Below are positions 5,640 through 5,654 of a stretch of DNA of 5,654 bases, piece after piece. Source of the DNA: Thermotogaceae bacterium (GTDB lineage: Bacteria > Thermotogota > Thermotogae > B21-G9 > HyVt-16); contig DQYP01000020.1 of NCBI GenBank assembly GCA_011043375.1, forward strand, positions 1 through 5,654, in the 5' to 3' direction. A program made the position numbers and the translations under genes. The notes under the pieces are model-generated. The model saw only the letters and a list, made by a program, of their open reading frames with translations. It was not told the origin of the DNA and made no database searches. Numbering within the stretch: the stretch's first letter is position 1; each line of letters starts with the position of its first letter.

Positions 5640-5654
5640 TCATCGGAACGACAA
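5640..5654. repeat. Second, partial copy of the REP-like motif at the window edge
   Basis: TCATCGGAACGACAA matches TCCTCGGAATGACAA (5611-5625) in 13 of 15 positions, in the same orientation and 29 bp on. It ends exactly at the window edge, so a second unit may continue beyond it. Confidence 0.45.

Noticed and set aside
5505..5646. Short - strand open frame running through the repeats (starts MIFFLFLSFRGTIV, ends GCSLFKE)
   Set aside because: It is made of translated REP-like repeat and direct-repeat DNA, has no clear ribosome site and no protein-like composition, and its only family resemblance is the LANRI stretch discussed under the repeat.

Overview
The window is about 37% GC by eye and carries seven protein-coding loci, one of them cut by the left edge and one a pseudogene. 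The PyrF tail and PyrE closely match, from memory, the short Thermotoga-type versions of these enzymes: the PyrF C-terminus with PGIRMK and AVIGREVYLS, and the PyrE with a C-terminal CPLC motif. A FolE2-type GTP cyclohydrolase, strong Shine-Dalgarno sites and tight 4-bp gene overlaps also fit. I therefore infer a thermophilic member of the Thermotogota. The genus cannot be fixed from the sequence alone.

Left part (1-822, + strand): the end of pyrF followed one base later by a complete pyrE, the last two steps of UMP synthesis. pyrE meets the next operon tail to tail, and the two stop codons are packed into one palindromic hexamer, TCATGA.

Middle (817-3841, - strand): a compact operon transcribed leftward from a promoter near 3880. 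It holds a DUF4432 aldose-1-epimerase-like protein, a TPR protein with a signal peptide and a C-terminal membrane anchor, and FolE2. Each junction is a 4-bp start/stop overlap, so translation is probably coupled. The promoter region has an extended -10 element overlapped by a perfect 9-bp inverted repeat with 21 bp between arm centres, which looks like a repressor operator. The combination of sugar-epimerase fold, periplasmic TPR anchor and folate/queuosine entry enzyme has no obvious shared pathway.

Right part (3977-5654, - strand): a YajO-like aldo/keto reductase with an intact catalytic tetrad and a strong hairpin terminator, preceded by the remains of a Flavodoxin_4-type flavodoxin gene. 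The remnant has two in-frame TGA codons, one exactly at a normally conserved Trp, and no recognisable FMN-loop N-terminus. Upstream of it lie a diverged 24-bp direct repeat (two copies, 78 bp apart) and, at the window edge, what looks like an intergenic repeat of the CCTCGGAATGACA type. This end looks like a decaying or rearranged accessory edge next to otherwise ordinary housekeeping genes. I saw no CRISPR array, tRNA, rRNA or complete insertion sequence.
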